Of a stretch of 64,000 nt of DNA, positions 23,455-33,118 are shown one piece after another; position 1 is the stretch's first letter, and the number at the start of each line of letters is the position of its first letter. A program made the position numbers and the translations under genes. Below the pieces are notes generated by a model. The model was given only the letters and a program-made list of their open reading frames with translations. It made no database searches and had not been told where the DNA came from. This stretch comes from UMGS363 sp964402055 (lineage in GTDB: Bacteria; Bacillota; Clostridia; Oscillospirales; Ruminococcaceae), in the NCBI GenBank assembly GCA_964402055.1, contig CAYOAV010000002.1:1-64000 (forward strand). The letters run 5' to 3'.

Positions 23455-24127
23455 GCTGTATGATAATCTTAATATGATAAATTGCGACAATATCCATTGC
23501 TACGTTGTCAAATGCCCCGATGGAGATATTCTTATAGATACAGGCGAACCAAGGTATCGTGACAGTATTGAAATGTGGCTTCTCAATTATAATGTGAAAA
23601 AAATTCTGCTAACGCACGGTCATAGCGAGGCTGTGGGAAATGCGAATTATTTTTCCAAGCTTTTTGATGCAAAAATCTATATGAGTGAGGCGGATTATGA
23701 GCTTGCAATGGGTAATTCCGACCGTAATTCCTATTCTGTGGGAGTTACGGGAGCTGCAATGAGCCTTTTGGCATCAAGAAAAAAATCTGCACCTCCCGAT
23801 AAATTCGAGGTTTATAGGTTTATTGATGAATTTACGGATATTTCCGATGAGCTTGGCACTGATTGCAGGATATACTCAGCAGAGGGTCACACAAAAGGCT
23901 CGCTGGCATTTCTTTTCGGTGGAGATATGTACATAGGCGATGCTATAATGAATATTCTTTATCCGTGTTTTCCTGCTGTGTGTGAAAGTCCGAAAAGAGC
24001 GAGAGCTTTTATAGATAGACTTAGGGATATCACCCCTGAACGTATACTTTTCACAAGGGGTGAGCCAATAATAACATACAACAATAAATTGTATAAAAAT
24101 CTTTTTAGTAAAAATATTTTAATGTAA
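23447..24127 (+). CDS. Metallo-beta-lactamase-fold protein with altered metal motif
   Basis: A 226-residue MBL-fold protein. It begins MDKLYDNLNMINCDNIHCYV and has DGDILIDTG, then THGHSEAVGN (57-65), EGHTKGS and GGDMYIGDA. The family signature HxHxDH is HGHSEA here: the first two His are kept, Asp is replaced by Glu61 and the third His by Ala62. One metal site could persist; the second looks damaged. Function is unknown. ATG 23447 follows GGAGG at 23436-23440 and overlaps the mrnC stop, which rules out the longer frame from 23405. Confidence 0.85.
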   Translation: MDKLYDNLNMINCDNIHCYVVKCPDGDILIDTGEPRYRDSIEMWLLNYNVKKILLTHGHSEAVGNANYFSKLFDAKIYMSEADYELAMGNSDRNSYSVGVTGAAMSLLASRKKSAPPDKFEVYRFIDEFTDISDELGTDCRIYSAEGHTKGSLAFLFGGDMYIGDAIMNILYPCFPAVCESPKRARAFIDRLRDITPERILFTRGEPIITYNNKLYKNLFSKNILM

Positions 24128-24141
24128 GGAGAAAGAAAATT

Positions 24142-24879
24142 ATGTCAGGACATTCCAAATGGAACAATATCAAGAGAAAAAAGGAAGCAACAGATGGTGC
24201 AAGAGCAAAGGTATTCACCAAAATTGGACGTGAGATCACCGTATGCGTAAAAGAGGGCGGCGGAGATCCGAATAGCAATTCAAAGCTCCGTGACCTTATC
24301 GCTAAGGCTAAAGCAAACAATGTTCCTAACGACAACATTGAAAGAGTTATCAAAAAGGCTGCAGGCGGCGGTGATAAAACTAACTATGAAGCTAATGTAT
24401 ATGAGGGTTATGGTCCTAACGGCGTTGCTGTAATTGTTGAAACTCTTACCGATAATAAAAACAGAACTGCTGGAGATATCCGTCATTATTTCGATAAATT
24501 CGGCGGCAATCTCGGTACAACAGGCTGTGTATCATTTATGTTTTCAAGCAAGGGCATTATTGTCGCTGACGGTACAGGTCTTGATGAAGATAAGGTTATG
24601 GAGGACGTTTTCGATCTTGGAGCATCCGATTTTTCTATGGAAGATGATACAATTGAGATTGAAACCGAGCCTAACGAGCTTTCTGCAGTTCGTGACGGTC
24701 TTGTTGAAAAGGGATATAAGCTTATTTCAGCCGATGTTGAAATGATTCCTGCAACCTATACAACTCTTACGGATGAAGATTCTATCCGCAAGATGAACCT
24801 TCTTCTTGACGCTCTTGAAGAAAATGATGACGTTCAGAACGTTTACCATAACTGGGATATGCCTGAAGAGGAAGACTAA
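24142..24879 (+). CDS. yebC: YebC/PmpR family protein (TACO1 type)
   Basis: A member of the YebC family, annotated as transcriptional regulators and more recently linked to translation of difficult peptide stretches. The start MSGHSKWNNIKRKKEATDG, GGGDPNSNSKLRDLIAKAKA and GYGPNGVAVIVE are diagnostic, and 245 residues is the usual length. AAGGAG precedes ATG 24142. It ends the obgE run; 61 bp separate it from alaS. Confidence 0.95.
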   Translation: MSGHSKWNNIKRKKEATDGARAKVFTKIGREITVCVKEGGGDPNSNSKLRDLIAKAKANNVPNDNIERVIKKAAGGGDKTNYEANVYEGYGPNGVAVIVETLTDNKNRTAGDIRHYFDKFGGNLGTTGCVSFMFSSKGIIVADGTGLDEDKVMEDVFDLGASDFSMEDDTIEIETEPNELSAVRDGLVEKGYKLISADVEMIPATYTTLTDEDSIRKMNLLLDALEENDDVQNVYHNWDMPEEED

Positions 24880-24940
24880 GGGTAATATTTGCATAAATAT
24901 TGCCTGCACTTAAAAATCAATATGATTGGAGTAAAGAAAA

Positions 24941-27562
24941 ATGAAGTGGACAGGACTTAATGAGCTTCGTGAAAGCTATCTTAAATTCTTTGAGAGTAAG
25001 GGACATCTCCGTATGGATTCCGCACCGCTCGTGCCTAAGGACGATAATTCCATACTTCTCATTAACGCAGGTATGACACCTCTTAAAAAGTATTTTCAGG
25101 GAATTGAAGAACCGCCATGCCATCGTGTTACTACCTGTCAGAAGTGTATAAGAACTCCCGACATTGAAAATGTTGGTAAAACTGCACGTCATGGAACATA
25201 TTTTGAAATGCTTGGTAATTTCTCATTCGGAGATTATTTTAAGCATGAGGCTATTGCATGGGCTTGGGAATATCTTACAAAAACGCTTGAAATCCCTGCT
25301 GACAGACTTTGGGTAACGATCTATGAAGAAGACGATGAAGCAGGCGAGATTTGGGCAAATGAGATAGGCGTTCCTCGTGACAGAATAATCAAGCTTGGCA
25401 AAAAGGATAATTTCTGGGAGCATGGAAGCGGCCCCTGCGGTCCTTGCTCGGAGATACATTTTGACAGAGGAGAAAAATACGGCCCGTTTGAAAGCTTTGA
25501 ACAGGCTTCTGATTGCGATAGAATAATCGAAATATGGAATAACGTTTTCACACAGTTTGATAATGACGGCCACGGAAATTATACACAGCTTGCTACCAAG
25601 AATATTGATACAGGTATGGGTCTTGAAAGACTTGCCTGCGTTATGCAGGATGTTGATAACCTTTTCGAGGTTGATACCGTTCAGAATATAATGAAGAAAA
25701 TTTCAGAGCTTACAGGAAAGACCTATAAGCAGAACGATAAGGACGATGTTTCTATCCGTGTTATTACTGACCATATCAGAAGTACAACCTTTATGGTTGG
25801 TGACGGCGTTCTTCCTTCAAACGAGGGCAGAGGTTATGTTTTAAGACGTTTGCTCAGAAGAGCTGCAAGACATGGTAGAATCCTTGGAACTAAAAAGCCG
25901 TTCCTTTTTGAAGTTGTTGATACTGTAATTAATGAAAATGTAACTGCTTATCCCGACCTTGATTCCAAGCGTGATTATATCAAGAGAGTTATCAAGCAAG
26001 AGGAAGAAGCTTTTGCTAAAACAGTTGAAAACGGCTCGCAGATTCTTGATCAGTATATTGCTGATATCAAGGCAAAGAACGATAATATGATTCTCGGCGG
26101 TGAAGAAGCGTTCAAGCTTCACGATACTTACGGTTTCCCACTTGATTTGACGAAGGAAATATGCGAGGAAAACGGAATAACCGTTGATGAGGATAAATTC
26201 CACGAATGTATGGCTGTCCAGAAAAAAACTGCCCGTGAGAACAGAAAGCTTGGCGGCGGTTGGGACGATGCGTCTGCAAGCGTTCTTACACAGTTTACTA
26301 CAAAATTTGTTGGTTATACCGACCTTGAATGTAAAACAAAGCTTCTTGCTATGGTTAAGGAAGGCAATGAGGCTGATATCTGCGAGGAAGGCGACAGAGT
26401 AACCGTTCTTCTTGAAGAAACTCCATTCTACGCTGAAAGCGGTGGACAGGTTGGTGATAAGGGTACTATCGAATCCAACGGAAACGTTATGGATGTTCTT
26501 GATACACAAAAGCTTACAGGCGGTCAGTTTGTATGTCATTGTGAGGTTACAAGCGGTGGATTTACAACAGGTGAAGAGGTTGTTGCAAAGGTAAATAAAG
26601 AGCTTCGTGCGGCAACTGCAAGAAATCACACTGCGGCACATCTTCTCCAGGCTGCTTTGAGAAATATCCTCGGTGAGCATGTTCATCAGGCTGGTCAGCT
26701 TGTTTCTCCCGATAGAATGAGATTTGATTTCTCACATTTCAGTGCAGTTACTCCAGAAGAGCTTGAAAAAATCGAGAATGCGGTTAATAATGCAATTCTT
26801 TCCGCTATTGAGTTAGATATAAGAGAAATGCCAATTGAAGAAGCACAAAAGCTTGGTGCGATGGCACTTTTCGGTGAAAAATATGGTAAGGTTGTAAGAG
26901 TTGTCAACGTTCCTGATGTTTCACTTGAATTCTGCGGCGGTACTCATGTCAAGAATACTTCAAATATCGGACTTTTCAAGATTGTTTCCGAAAATTCCGT
27001 TGCGGCAGGAGTAAGACGTATCGAGGCTGTAACGGGTACAGGAGTTCTTACACTTATCAATGATTACAGAAATACTATAGAAGCAGCTTCTGTTGCAATC
27101 AAAGCACCCAATGCCAATGAGCTTGCGGCAAAGTGTTCTGCTGTTGCTAATGAAATAAAGGAGCTTGAAAAGCAGATTTCGGAGCTTAATTCTAAGCTTG
27201 CTTCAGGTCAGACTGACGATGTTTTCAAAAATGCTGTTGCTTGCGGAAGCGTTAGAATTTCCTCTGTAAAGCTTGGTGGAGTAAAGCCTGATGTCCTCCG
27301 CACCATGGGAGATCAGATAAAGGACAAAGCACCTGATATCGTGGCTGTCCTTGTTTCTGACAGCTCTATACTTTGCGTAAGCGGCAAAGAAGCTGTTTCC
27401 GCTGGTGCACATTCAGGTAAGATAGTCCAGAAAATATCCGCAATTACAGGCGGTAAGGGCGGCGGTCGTCCCGACAGTGCTATGGCTGGAATCGGTGACG
27501 CTTCCAAGATAGATAACGCTCTTTCATCGCTCAATGATATTGTTTCAGAATTTGTAAAGTGA
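24941..27562 (+). CDS. alaS: Alanine--tRNA ligase
   Basis: Charges tRNA-Ala with alanine. The 873-residue chain has the class II catalytic domain (MKWTGLNELRESYLKFFESKGH; INAGMTPLKKYF; RHGTYFEMLGNFSFGDYFK), a tRNA-recognition domain, the editing domain with zinc ligands HTAAH (about 562) and CGGTH (about 664), and a C-terminal DHHA1 domain (GGKGGGRPDSAMAGIG). GGAG lies upstream of ATG 24941. The 61-bp spacer is too short for a T-box, so no tRNA-sensing leader is present. It may start the run alaS-HIT-comEC-holA-rnmV. Confidence 0.98.
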   Translation: MKWTGLNELRESYLKFFESKGHLRMDSAPLVPKDDNSILLINAGMTPLKKYFQGIEEPPCHRVTTCQKCIRTPDIENVGKTARHGTYFEMLGNFSFGDYFKHEAIAWAWEYLTKTLEIPADRLWVTIYEEDDEAGEIWANEIGVPRDRIIKLGKKDNFWEHGSGPCGPCSEIHFDRGEKYGPFESFEQASDCDRIIEIWNNVFTQFDNDGHGNYTQLATKNIDTGMGLERLACVMQDVDNLFEVDTVQNIMKKISELTGKTYKQNDKDDVSIRVITDHIRSTTFMVGDGVLPSNEGRGYVLRRLLRRAARHGRILGTKKPFLFEVVDTVINENVTAYPDLDSKRDYIKRVIKQEEEAFAKTVENGSQILDQYIADIKAKNDNMILGGEEAFKLHDTYGFPLDLTKEICEENGITVDEDKFHECMAVQKKTARENRKLGGGWDDASASVLTQFTTKFVGYTDLECKTKLLAMVKEGNEADICEEGDRVTVLLEETPFYAESGGQVGDKGTIESNGNVMDVLDTQKLTGGQFVCHCEVTSGGFTTGEEVVAKVNKELRAATARNHTAAHLLQAALRNILGEHVHQAGQLVSPDRMRFDFSHFSAVTPEELEKIENAVNNAILSAIELDIREMPIEEAQKLGAMALFGEKYGKVVRVVNVPDVSLEFCGGTHVKNTSNIGLFKIVSENSVAAGVRRIEAVTGTGVLTLINDYRNTIEAASVAIKAPNANELAAKCSAVANEIKELEKQISELNSKLASGQTDDVFKNAVACGSVRISSVKLGGVKPDVLRTMGDQIKDKAPDIVAVLVSDSSILCVSGKEAVSAGAHSGKIVQKISAITGGKGGGRPDSAMAGIGDASKIDNALSSLNDIVSEFVK

Positions 27563-27572
27563 GGATAGAACT

Positions 27573-27914
27573 ATGGATTGTTTGTTTTGTAAAATAGTGG
27601 CAGGAGAGATCCCAAGCACTAAGGTTTACGAGGATGATACTGTTCTCGCTTTCAGGGATATCAATCCTCTTGCCCCTACTCATATACTTGTTGTTCCTAA
27701 GGCTCATATTGACAGTGCGGCTGATATCACATCGGATAATTCCGATGTGGTTGCACATATTTTTGAAACAGCGGCTAAAATTGCCAAGGAGCAGGGTATT
27801 GACAAGGACGGTTTCAGAATCGTTACCAACAGCGGTGAAAATGGCTGTCAGAGTGTGAAGCATCTTCATTTTCATATTCTCGGAGGGAAGAAGCTCACCG
27901 ATTCAATGGGTTAA
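27573..27914 (+). CDS. HIT family nucleotide hydrolase (HinT type)
   Basis: A histidine-triad purine phosphoramidase, 113 residues. It has the N-terminal CLFCKIVAGEIPS, the helix and strand DINPLAPTHILVVPKAHI, and the catalytic triad HLHFHILGG near the C-terminus. The two N-terminal cysteines resemble the zinc-binding HIT variants, but not all ligands are evident. Its physiological substrate is unknown. It lies 10 bp after alaS and shares its direction, so co-transcription is likely. Confidence 0.93.
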   Translation: MDCLFCKIVAGEIPSTKVYEDDTVLAFRDINPLAPTHILVVPKAHIDSAADITSDNSDVVAHIFETAAKIAKEQGIDKDGFRIVTNSGENGCQSVKHLHFHILGGKKLTDSMG

Positions 27915-27932
27915 TTTTCGGAGGTAAATTAT

Positions 27933-30065
27933 ATGGTACGAAAAATGGCTTATGTAGGTTTCTCATACTTGCTTGGGCTGTTTTTCGCATCATTTTTTTC
28001 TTTTGGAGAGTCTGCATCAATTTGTGCAGCGGCTGTTTTATTATCGATTGTAATAATCAAGCTTAAAGGAAAGGATAAAATTGTCTTTTTTGTCTGTTCA
28101 ATTTGCTTTGCAATAGGAGTTTTATATTATTCCGGCTATGAAAAGCTTTGTTATCAGAAAATAATAAAATATGATGGGCAGGAAGTCACAGTTTCGGGCA
28201 TCCTTACTGATTATACCGATTATAATTCAGACAGGACTGTTTATTATATTGATGGATATATCAACGGTATTCAAAAAGCTGAGATATATTGCTATGCTGA
28301 ATCAAAAACAAGCTATATTGGAGATGAAATTACCGTTGTCGGTGTAGGAGCTGTTCCTAAGGATTCGTTTTCATTTAACAGTCAAAGCTATTATAAAGCA
28401 AAGGGAATATACCTTACGGTGAATAATCCTGAAATTAGCATTAATCCTGCAAATAAACTTCCGATAAAACGTGCTTTGCATAATTACAGAAATTATATTC
28501 ATGATAAAATGATAGGTCATCTTGATAAGGAAAGTCTTGCATTAGTTGATGCGATTATGTTCGGTGATAAATCGGGAATTGATAATGATACAAAAACTGT
28601 TCTTTATCGTGCTGGTATAGGTCATATTATGGCTGTTTCAGGCGTTCATCTTAGTATAATTTGCTCGCTGTTCTGGTTTTTACTTTCATTTTCAGATTTA
28701 AGAAAGATAACACGGTTTATTATTATTCTTTTCCCGATGCTGATTTTTGTAATGCTGTCAGGTGCATCAAACTCCGTTATAAGGGCGGCAATAATGCTTA
28801 CAATCATATATGGAGCAACGCTTTTTAACAGAAGATCGGATACTATGAATTCACTTGGTATTGCTGTTATATTGCTTACAGCTGATTGCCCGTTTTCTGT
28901 AAGGGATGCTTCATTTTTGCTGTCAGTATCAGGAGTAATCGGTATTGCGGCAATTGCACCCGAAATGATTCGGATAATTGAGGAAAAACATAAAATTGGA
29001 AAAATGTTCAAGAGCTTTATTGCATCAGCAGTAGTTTCAGCAGCGGTATTTCCAGTAAGCTTTATGTTTTTTGACGAGGTTTCCATCGTGTCACCGATAT
29101 CGAATCTGCTGCTGATACCATTGTGTTCGGTTATTCTTGTATGCGGAGTTGTGACGGTTTTTACGTTTGGTATTATTATTTCACCAGTTATGAAGCTATG
29201 TCAGATATGCTGTAAAATTGTAATAAGACTATCGTATTTTCTTGGTGGCTTTCATTTTTCATATGTATCTGTTTCAAATAAGTTTTCATATTTTGCAATA
29301 ATTGCGGTCATAGCGGCTTCTGTAGGAACGGCGATTTATTTCAGAAAGGTCAGATTGACAGCATTGGTTTATACTGTGGCCTGCTTTATAAGTATCTTAT
29401 GTATTGAGATTTACAGATTTATCCCATCAGACCATATAAATGTCGCTGTTTTGAGAAATAGTCGTGCTTCGGCAATAGTTATAGATAACGGAAAAACTGC
29501 CTCTGTAATCGACCTGAAAAAGGGTGGATTATGTGCAGATAATGTCTTTGCATATCTTCAAAAAAGCGGTATATATCGTATAGAATCAATAGGACTTCTG
29601 ATAGATAGTCAGGCTTCCGTAGCAACATATCAGGGAAGAACAGAGCTATATGATGTCGGTTATTATTTTCTTCCGAAAAGTAATGAAAAATATGTTGACA
29701 GCTTTATCAGTTCAGATATGCTTGTTACATATGATGAAGATAAAACTGCTGTTATTAAAATGCCCGATTATACAATGTATATAGCGGATAATAATACAAT
29801 ATTATTTGATGTAAATGGTTGTGAAATACTCGCATATGACGGACGGGACGATGTAAATGCCAGCGGAGAATTTGATATTATAGTTGAATATGCGGGAAGA
29901 AAGCCAAATGATGCTGTTGACGGCAGTGTTGAGATATATTGCGATCCGTTGACTGAAACAGTTTCGGATAAAAATACCGATATATATTTCGGAGAAAATG
30001 TTATTATAAGAATCAGCGAGGAAGGCTTTGAAACGGAGGTGTTAAGCTGTGGCACTTGTTACTGA
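27933..30065 (+). CDS. comEC: ComEC/Rec2-type DNA uptake channel
   Basis: ComEC forms the membrane channel through which one DNA strand enters during natural transformation. The 710-residue product has N-terminal membrane segments, a DUF4131-like OB region (about 80-180; GQEVTVSGILTDYTD), the multi-pass Competence domain (about 210-500; GIGHIMAVSGVHLSIICSLFWF) and a C-terminal extracytoplasmic part (about 515-710). In many ComEC proteins that last part is a metallo-beta-lactamase nuclease-like domain; here no HxHxDH motif is visible. The start follows GGAGG. The gene overlaps holA by 17 bp. Whether the organism is transformable cannot be told. Confidence 0.93.
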   Translation: MVRKMAYVGFSYLLGLFFASFFSFGESASICAAAVLLSIVIIKLKGKDKIVFFVCSICFAIGVLYYSGYEKLCYQKIIKYDGQEVTVSGILTDYTDYNSDRTVYYIDGYINGIQKAEIYCYAESKTSYIGDEITVVGVGAVPKDSFSFNSQSYYKAKGIYLTVNNPEISINPANKLPIKRALHNYRNYIHDKMIGHLDKESLALVDAIMFGDKSGIDNDTKTVLYRAGIGHIMAVSGVHLSIICSLFWFLLSFSDLRKITRFIIILFPMLIFVMLSGASNSVIRAAIMLTIIYGATLFNRRSDTMNSLGIAVILLTADCPFSVRDASFLLSVSGVIGIAAIAPEMIRIIEEKHKIGKMFKSFIASAVVSAAVFPVSFMFFDEVSIVSPISNLLLIPLCSVILVCGVVTVFTFGIIISPVMKLCQICCKIVIRLSYFLGGFHFSYVSVSNKFSYFAIIAVIAASVGTAIYFRKVRLTALVYTVACFISILCIEIYRFIPSDHINVAVLRNSRASAIVIDNGKTASVIDLKKGGLCADNVFAYLQKSGIYRIESIGLLIDSQASVATYQGRTELYDVGYYFLPKSNEKYVDSFISSDMLVTYDEDKTAVIKMPDYTMYIADNNTILFDVNGCEILAYDGRDDVNASGEFDIIVEYAGRKPNDAVDGSVEIYCDPLTETVSDKNTDIYFGENVIIRISEEGFETEVLSCGTCY

Positions 30066-31092
30066 AAATAATCTGAAAACAGCTTTGAGAAATGGTAAAA
30101 CGGAAAATGCTTACTGTTTTTATGGTAAGAATATTGCCGAGATTGAAAAGTATAAAAATAGTGTCGTTTCAAAGACAGTAAAAACGGATGATGTTTATAA
30201 TTATCATTTTTTTGATGGTAAGGATTTCGTGTTTGATGATTTTTATGAAGCCTGTGAAGCTTTGCCTGCTTTTGCTGAAAAGGTTTGCTGTGTTGTGAGC
30301 GACCTTCCTGCTTTTAAGGATAAAAAGGATATGCTTACAGATGTTGTAAAATATATTCCTGATATTCCCGAAACAACCGTAGTAGTTTTTTATTATACTT
30401 CTATTGATATAGCCGAGGGTAAAAAAAATCCGTCATCAAAGTATAAAAAATTGACCGATGCAATTTCAAAAAAAGGAGCTGTATGCAGCTTTGATTTAAA
30501 AAAACCTGAAGACCTTGCTAAAATAATTATGGCTCAGGTAGAAAAACAGGGTGGCAGTATTTCTAAGGATAATGCGATATATCTTGCCAAGCTTTGCGGC
30601 TGTGATACTATGATAACCGCAAATGAAACGGAAAAGCTTATAGCGTATAAAAACGGCGGAGAAATTACCCGTGCAGATATCGATCTTGTTTCTCCAAGAC
30701 AGCTTGAAGAAAATGCTTTTAAGCTTGCTTCGTCGATTGCACGGCATGATAAATATAATTCATTGAAGATTTTAAATGACCTTATAGCCGAAAAAGTTGA
30801 GCCGATAAGCATTATTTACGCTGTTTCGGGAAATATGTTTGATTTATATCGAGTAAAGCTTGGTATAGGTAGCAGAAAGACCATAGGTGAGATAATTTCC
30901 GATTTCGGCTATATAAAAAAATTAGAGTTCCGTGTTGAAAACGCTTATCGTGATGCAAGATTTTATTCAACCGCTCATTTGAGAAAATGTATGAAAATAC
31001 TTACCGAAACCGATTATAAAATCAAATCATCAAATACTGACAGCATTGTGCTTTTGCAGGAAGCAATAGTTGAAATGCTTTCACTTGAATGA
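30049..31092 (+). CDS. holA: DNA polymerase III subunit delta
   Basis: The delta subunit of the clamp loader opens the sliding clamp. The 347-residue product fits the HolA/YqeN family (KNGGEITRADIDLV; ENAFKLASSIARHDKYNSLK; LREIYR-like C-terminal helices) in length and in position after comEC, a pairing conserved in Firmicutes. It starts at GTG 30049, inside the end of comEC, with GGAGG at 30035-30039. The stop overlaps the next ATG at 31089. Confidence 0.93.
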   Translation: MALVTENNLKTALRNGKTENAYCFYGKNIAEIEKYKNSVVSKTVKTDDVYNYHFFDGKDFVFDDFYEACEALPAFAEKVCCVVSDLPAFKDKKDMLTDVVKYIPDIPETTVVVFYYTSIDIAEGKKNPSSKYKKLTDAISKKGAVCSFDLKKPEDLAKIIMAQVEKQGGSISKDNAIYLAKLCGCDTMITANETEKLIAYKNGGEITRADIDLVSPRQLEENAFKLASSIARHDKYNSLKILNDLIAEKVEPISIIYAVSGNMFDLYRVKLGIGSRKTIGEIISDFGYIKKLEFRVENAYRDARFYSTAHLRKCMKILTETDYKIKSSNTDSIVLLQEAIVEMLSLE

Positions 31093-31103
31093 GGATATAT
31101 GAA

Positions 31104-31700
31104 ATGATTCATATTGAACAGGCTATAATTGTTGAAGGAAAATATGATAAAATAAAGCTTTCCTCAATAGTTGACGCTGTAATAATAACAACAAATGGCT
31201 TTTCTGTTATAAAGGATAAGGAAAAACTTGAAATAATACGTTTTTTTGCCCGAAATAAGGGTATAATTATTCTTACAGATTCCGATACCGCTGGCTTTAA
31301 AATCCGTAATTATTTAAAGGGTGCAATCAAAAACGGAAAAATAATAAATGTTTATGCTCCCGATATTTTCGGAAAGGAAAAGCGGAAAAAAGCTCCGTCA
31401 AAGGAGGGTAAGCTTGGTGTTGAAGGAATCAACGCTGATATTCTACTTGAGGCTTTTAAAAAGGCAGGAGTTTTGTCCGAGGAAAAAGAGCGGCAGGAGG
31501 ATTTGGTTACAAAGCTTGACCTTTATGAATGCGGTCTTTCGGGCGGAGATAATTCCTCCGAGCTTCGCAAAAGATTGTTAAAGGAGCTTGATATGCCGCA
31601 GCTTATGACGACAAATTCAATGCTTGAGATTATTAATACAATGATGAGCAAAATTGAATTTTTGAATATAGTAAAAAAAATTAAAGCAGGAGATAGTTAA
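31104..31700 (+). CDS. rnmV: Ribonuclease M5 (TOPRIM, DUF4093)
   Basis: RNase M5 matures 5S rRNA in Firmicutes. The 198-residue product has the TOPRIM domain (EQAIIVEGKYDKIKL with the catalytic Glu; IILTDSDTAGFKIRN with the Asp pair) and the DUF4093 C-terminal part (YECGLSGGDNSSELRKRLLKEL). ATG 31104 is chosen for GAGGATAT just upstream; ATG 31089 overlaps the holA stop and would add MRIYE. rnmV is usually beside ksgA or a TatD gene; here it follows holA. Confidence 0.93.
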   Translation: MIHIEQAIIVEGKYDKIKLSSIVDAVIITTNGFSVIKDKEKLEIIRFFARNKGIIILTDSDTAGFKIRNYLKGAIKNGKIINVYAPDIFGKEKRKKAPSKEGKLGVEGINADILLEAFKKAGVLSEEKERQEDLVTKLDLYECGLSGGDNSSELRKRLLKELDMPQLMTTNSMLEIINTMMSKIEFLNIVKKIKAGDS

Positions 31701-31702
31701 GG

Positions 31703-33106
31703 ATGGTTTTTTCAAGTCTTGTATTTTTATTCTTTTTTTTACCAATAACCATGCTACTGTATTTTATTATCCCCGATAAGTTCAGAAATCCTCTGATACT
31801 TGCAACAGGCTTGCTTTTTTATGCCTGGGGTGAACCAAAATATATGGTTATTATGCTTATTTCAACAGCCATAGATTATACAGCAGGTCTGTTGATAAAT
31901 AAATTCAATGATAATCGAAAAATGCAAACGATTTTCCTGCTTGTTTCGGTTGTTATGAATCTTGGATTGCTATCGGTGTTTAAGTATAGCTCATTTATTA
32001 TTACATCTTTAAATTCGGCATTCGGGTTGAATATTCCCGATCCACAGCTTCCTTTACCGATAGGTATTTCGTTCTATACTTTCCAGAGTATGTCTTATAC
32101 GATAGATCTTTATCTTAAAAAGATCAAGGTTCAGAAAAACTTCTTCAGCTTTGCGGCATATGTAACGCTTTTCCCACAAATTGTTGCAGGACCTATCGTA
32201 AGATATGAGGACGTTGCAAGAGAGATAGACTGCCGTACCATAAGCATTTCAAAGGTTAGTGAGGGCATAGGGAAATTCCTTAAGGGTCTTGCTAAAAAGG
32301 TTCTTCTTGCCAACAATATTGGTCTTGTATGGACGCAGGTCAAGGCTATGGATTATGGTGAGATTTCTGCCGCAACGGCTTGGCTTGGTATTCTAGCATT
32401 TACATTCCAAATATATTTCGACTTTTCGGGATATTCCGATATGGCAATGGGACTTGGAAAAATGCTCGGATTCAATTTTCCGAAAAACTTCGATCATCCA
32501 TATCTTTCACGCAGTATAAGCGAATTCTGGAGAAGATGGCATATAACTCTCGGAAGCTGGTTCAGAGAGTATGTTTATATTCCACTCGGCGGCAATCGTA
32601 AAGGCTCTGCAAGAACCATAATAAACCTGCTCATAACATGGTCGCTTACAGGATTATGGCATGGTTCAAGCTGGAATTTTATGCTCTGGGGATTCTATTT
32701 TGGAGTATTGATTGTCATAGAAAGACTTGGCTTCGGAAAAATTCTTGAAAAGCTTCCAAAAGGTATAAGTATGCTCTATACCTTTGTAATGGTTATCTTC
32801 GGTTGGGTGCTTTTTGATACGAATACTCTTTCCGATGCATGGAGCTTTATTGGAGCAATGTTCGGTGCAAATGGTGTTCTTGGTGACAGTACAGCATTAT
32901 ATCTTCTTGCTTCAAACGTTGTTATATTTGTTGTATGTATATTCGCTTCAACGGATATTTTCACTAAGATTACCGATAAGCTTTCAAATACAAAGCCTGT
33001 TGCTCTGAAATCAGCGGCAATCATTGCACAGTTGCTTGTGCTAATAAATTGTACAGCGTATCTTGTTGACGCAAGCTATAATCCGTTCCTTTATTTCAGA
33101 TTTTAA
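31703..33106 (+). CDS. MBOAT family O-acyltransferase (AlgI-like)
   Basis: A multi-pass membrane acyltransferase that moves acetyl groups across the membrane for modification of surface polysaccharide. The 467-residue protein has the MBOAT signature PLPIGISFYTFQSMSYTID, FPQIVAGPIVRY, RSISEFWRRWHITLGSWFR and the catalytic histidine region GLWHGSSWNFMLWG (His about 320). The pair with the DHHW protein downstream (12 bp) is the standard arrangement for alginate-type or related O-acetylation systems in Firmicutes. The acceptor polymer is not evident. The start lies 3 bp after the rnmV stop. Confidence 0.92.
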   Translation: MVFSSLVFLFFFLPITMLLYFIIPDKFRNPLILATGLLFYAWGEPKYMVIMLISTAIDYTAGLLINKFNDNRKMQTIFLLVSVVMNLGLLSVFKYSSFIITSLNSAFGLNIPDPQLPLPIGISFYTFQSMSYTIDLYLKKIKVQKNFFSFAAYVTLFPQIVAGPIVRYEDVAREIDCRTISISKVSEGIGKFLKGLAKKVLLANNIGLVWTQVKAMDYGEISAATAWLGILAFTFQIYFDFSGYSDMAMGLGKMLGFNFPKNFDHPYLSRSISEFWRRWHITLGSWFREYVYIPLGGNRKGSARTIINLLITWSLTGLWHGSSWNFMLWGFYFGVLIVIERLGFGKILEKLPKGISMLYTFVMVIFGWVLFDTNTLSDAWSFIGAMFGANGVLGDSTALYLLASNVVIFVVCIFASTDIFTKITDKLSNTKPVALKSAAIIAQLLVLINCTAYLVDASYNPFLYFRF

Positions 33107-33118
33107 GAGGTGATTTCT

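Noticed and set aside
24880..24940. T-box leader upstream of alaS
   Set aside because: Only 61 bp separate yebC from alaS and no specifier loop or antiterminator structure is visible.
25841..26686. 281-residue minus-strand ORF inside alaS
   Set aside because: It lies entirely opposite the strongly conserved alaS frame, has no ribosome-binding site and no recognisable sequence.
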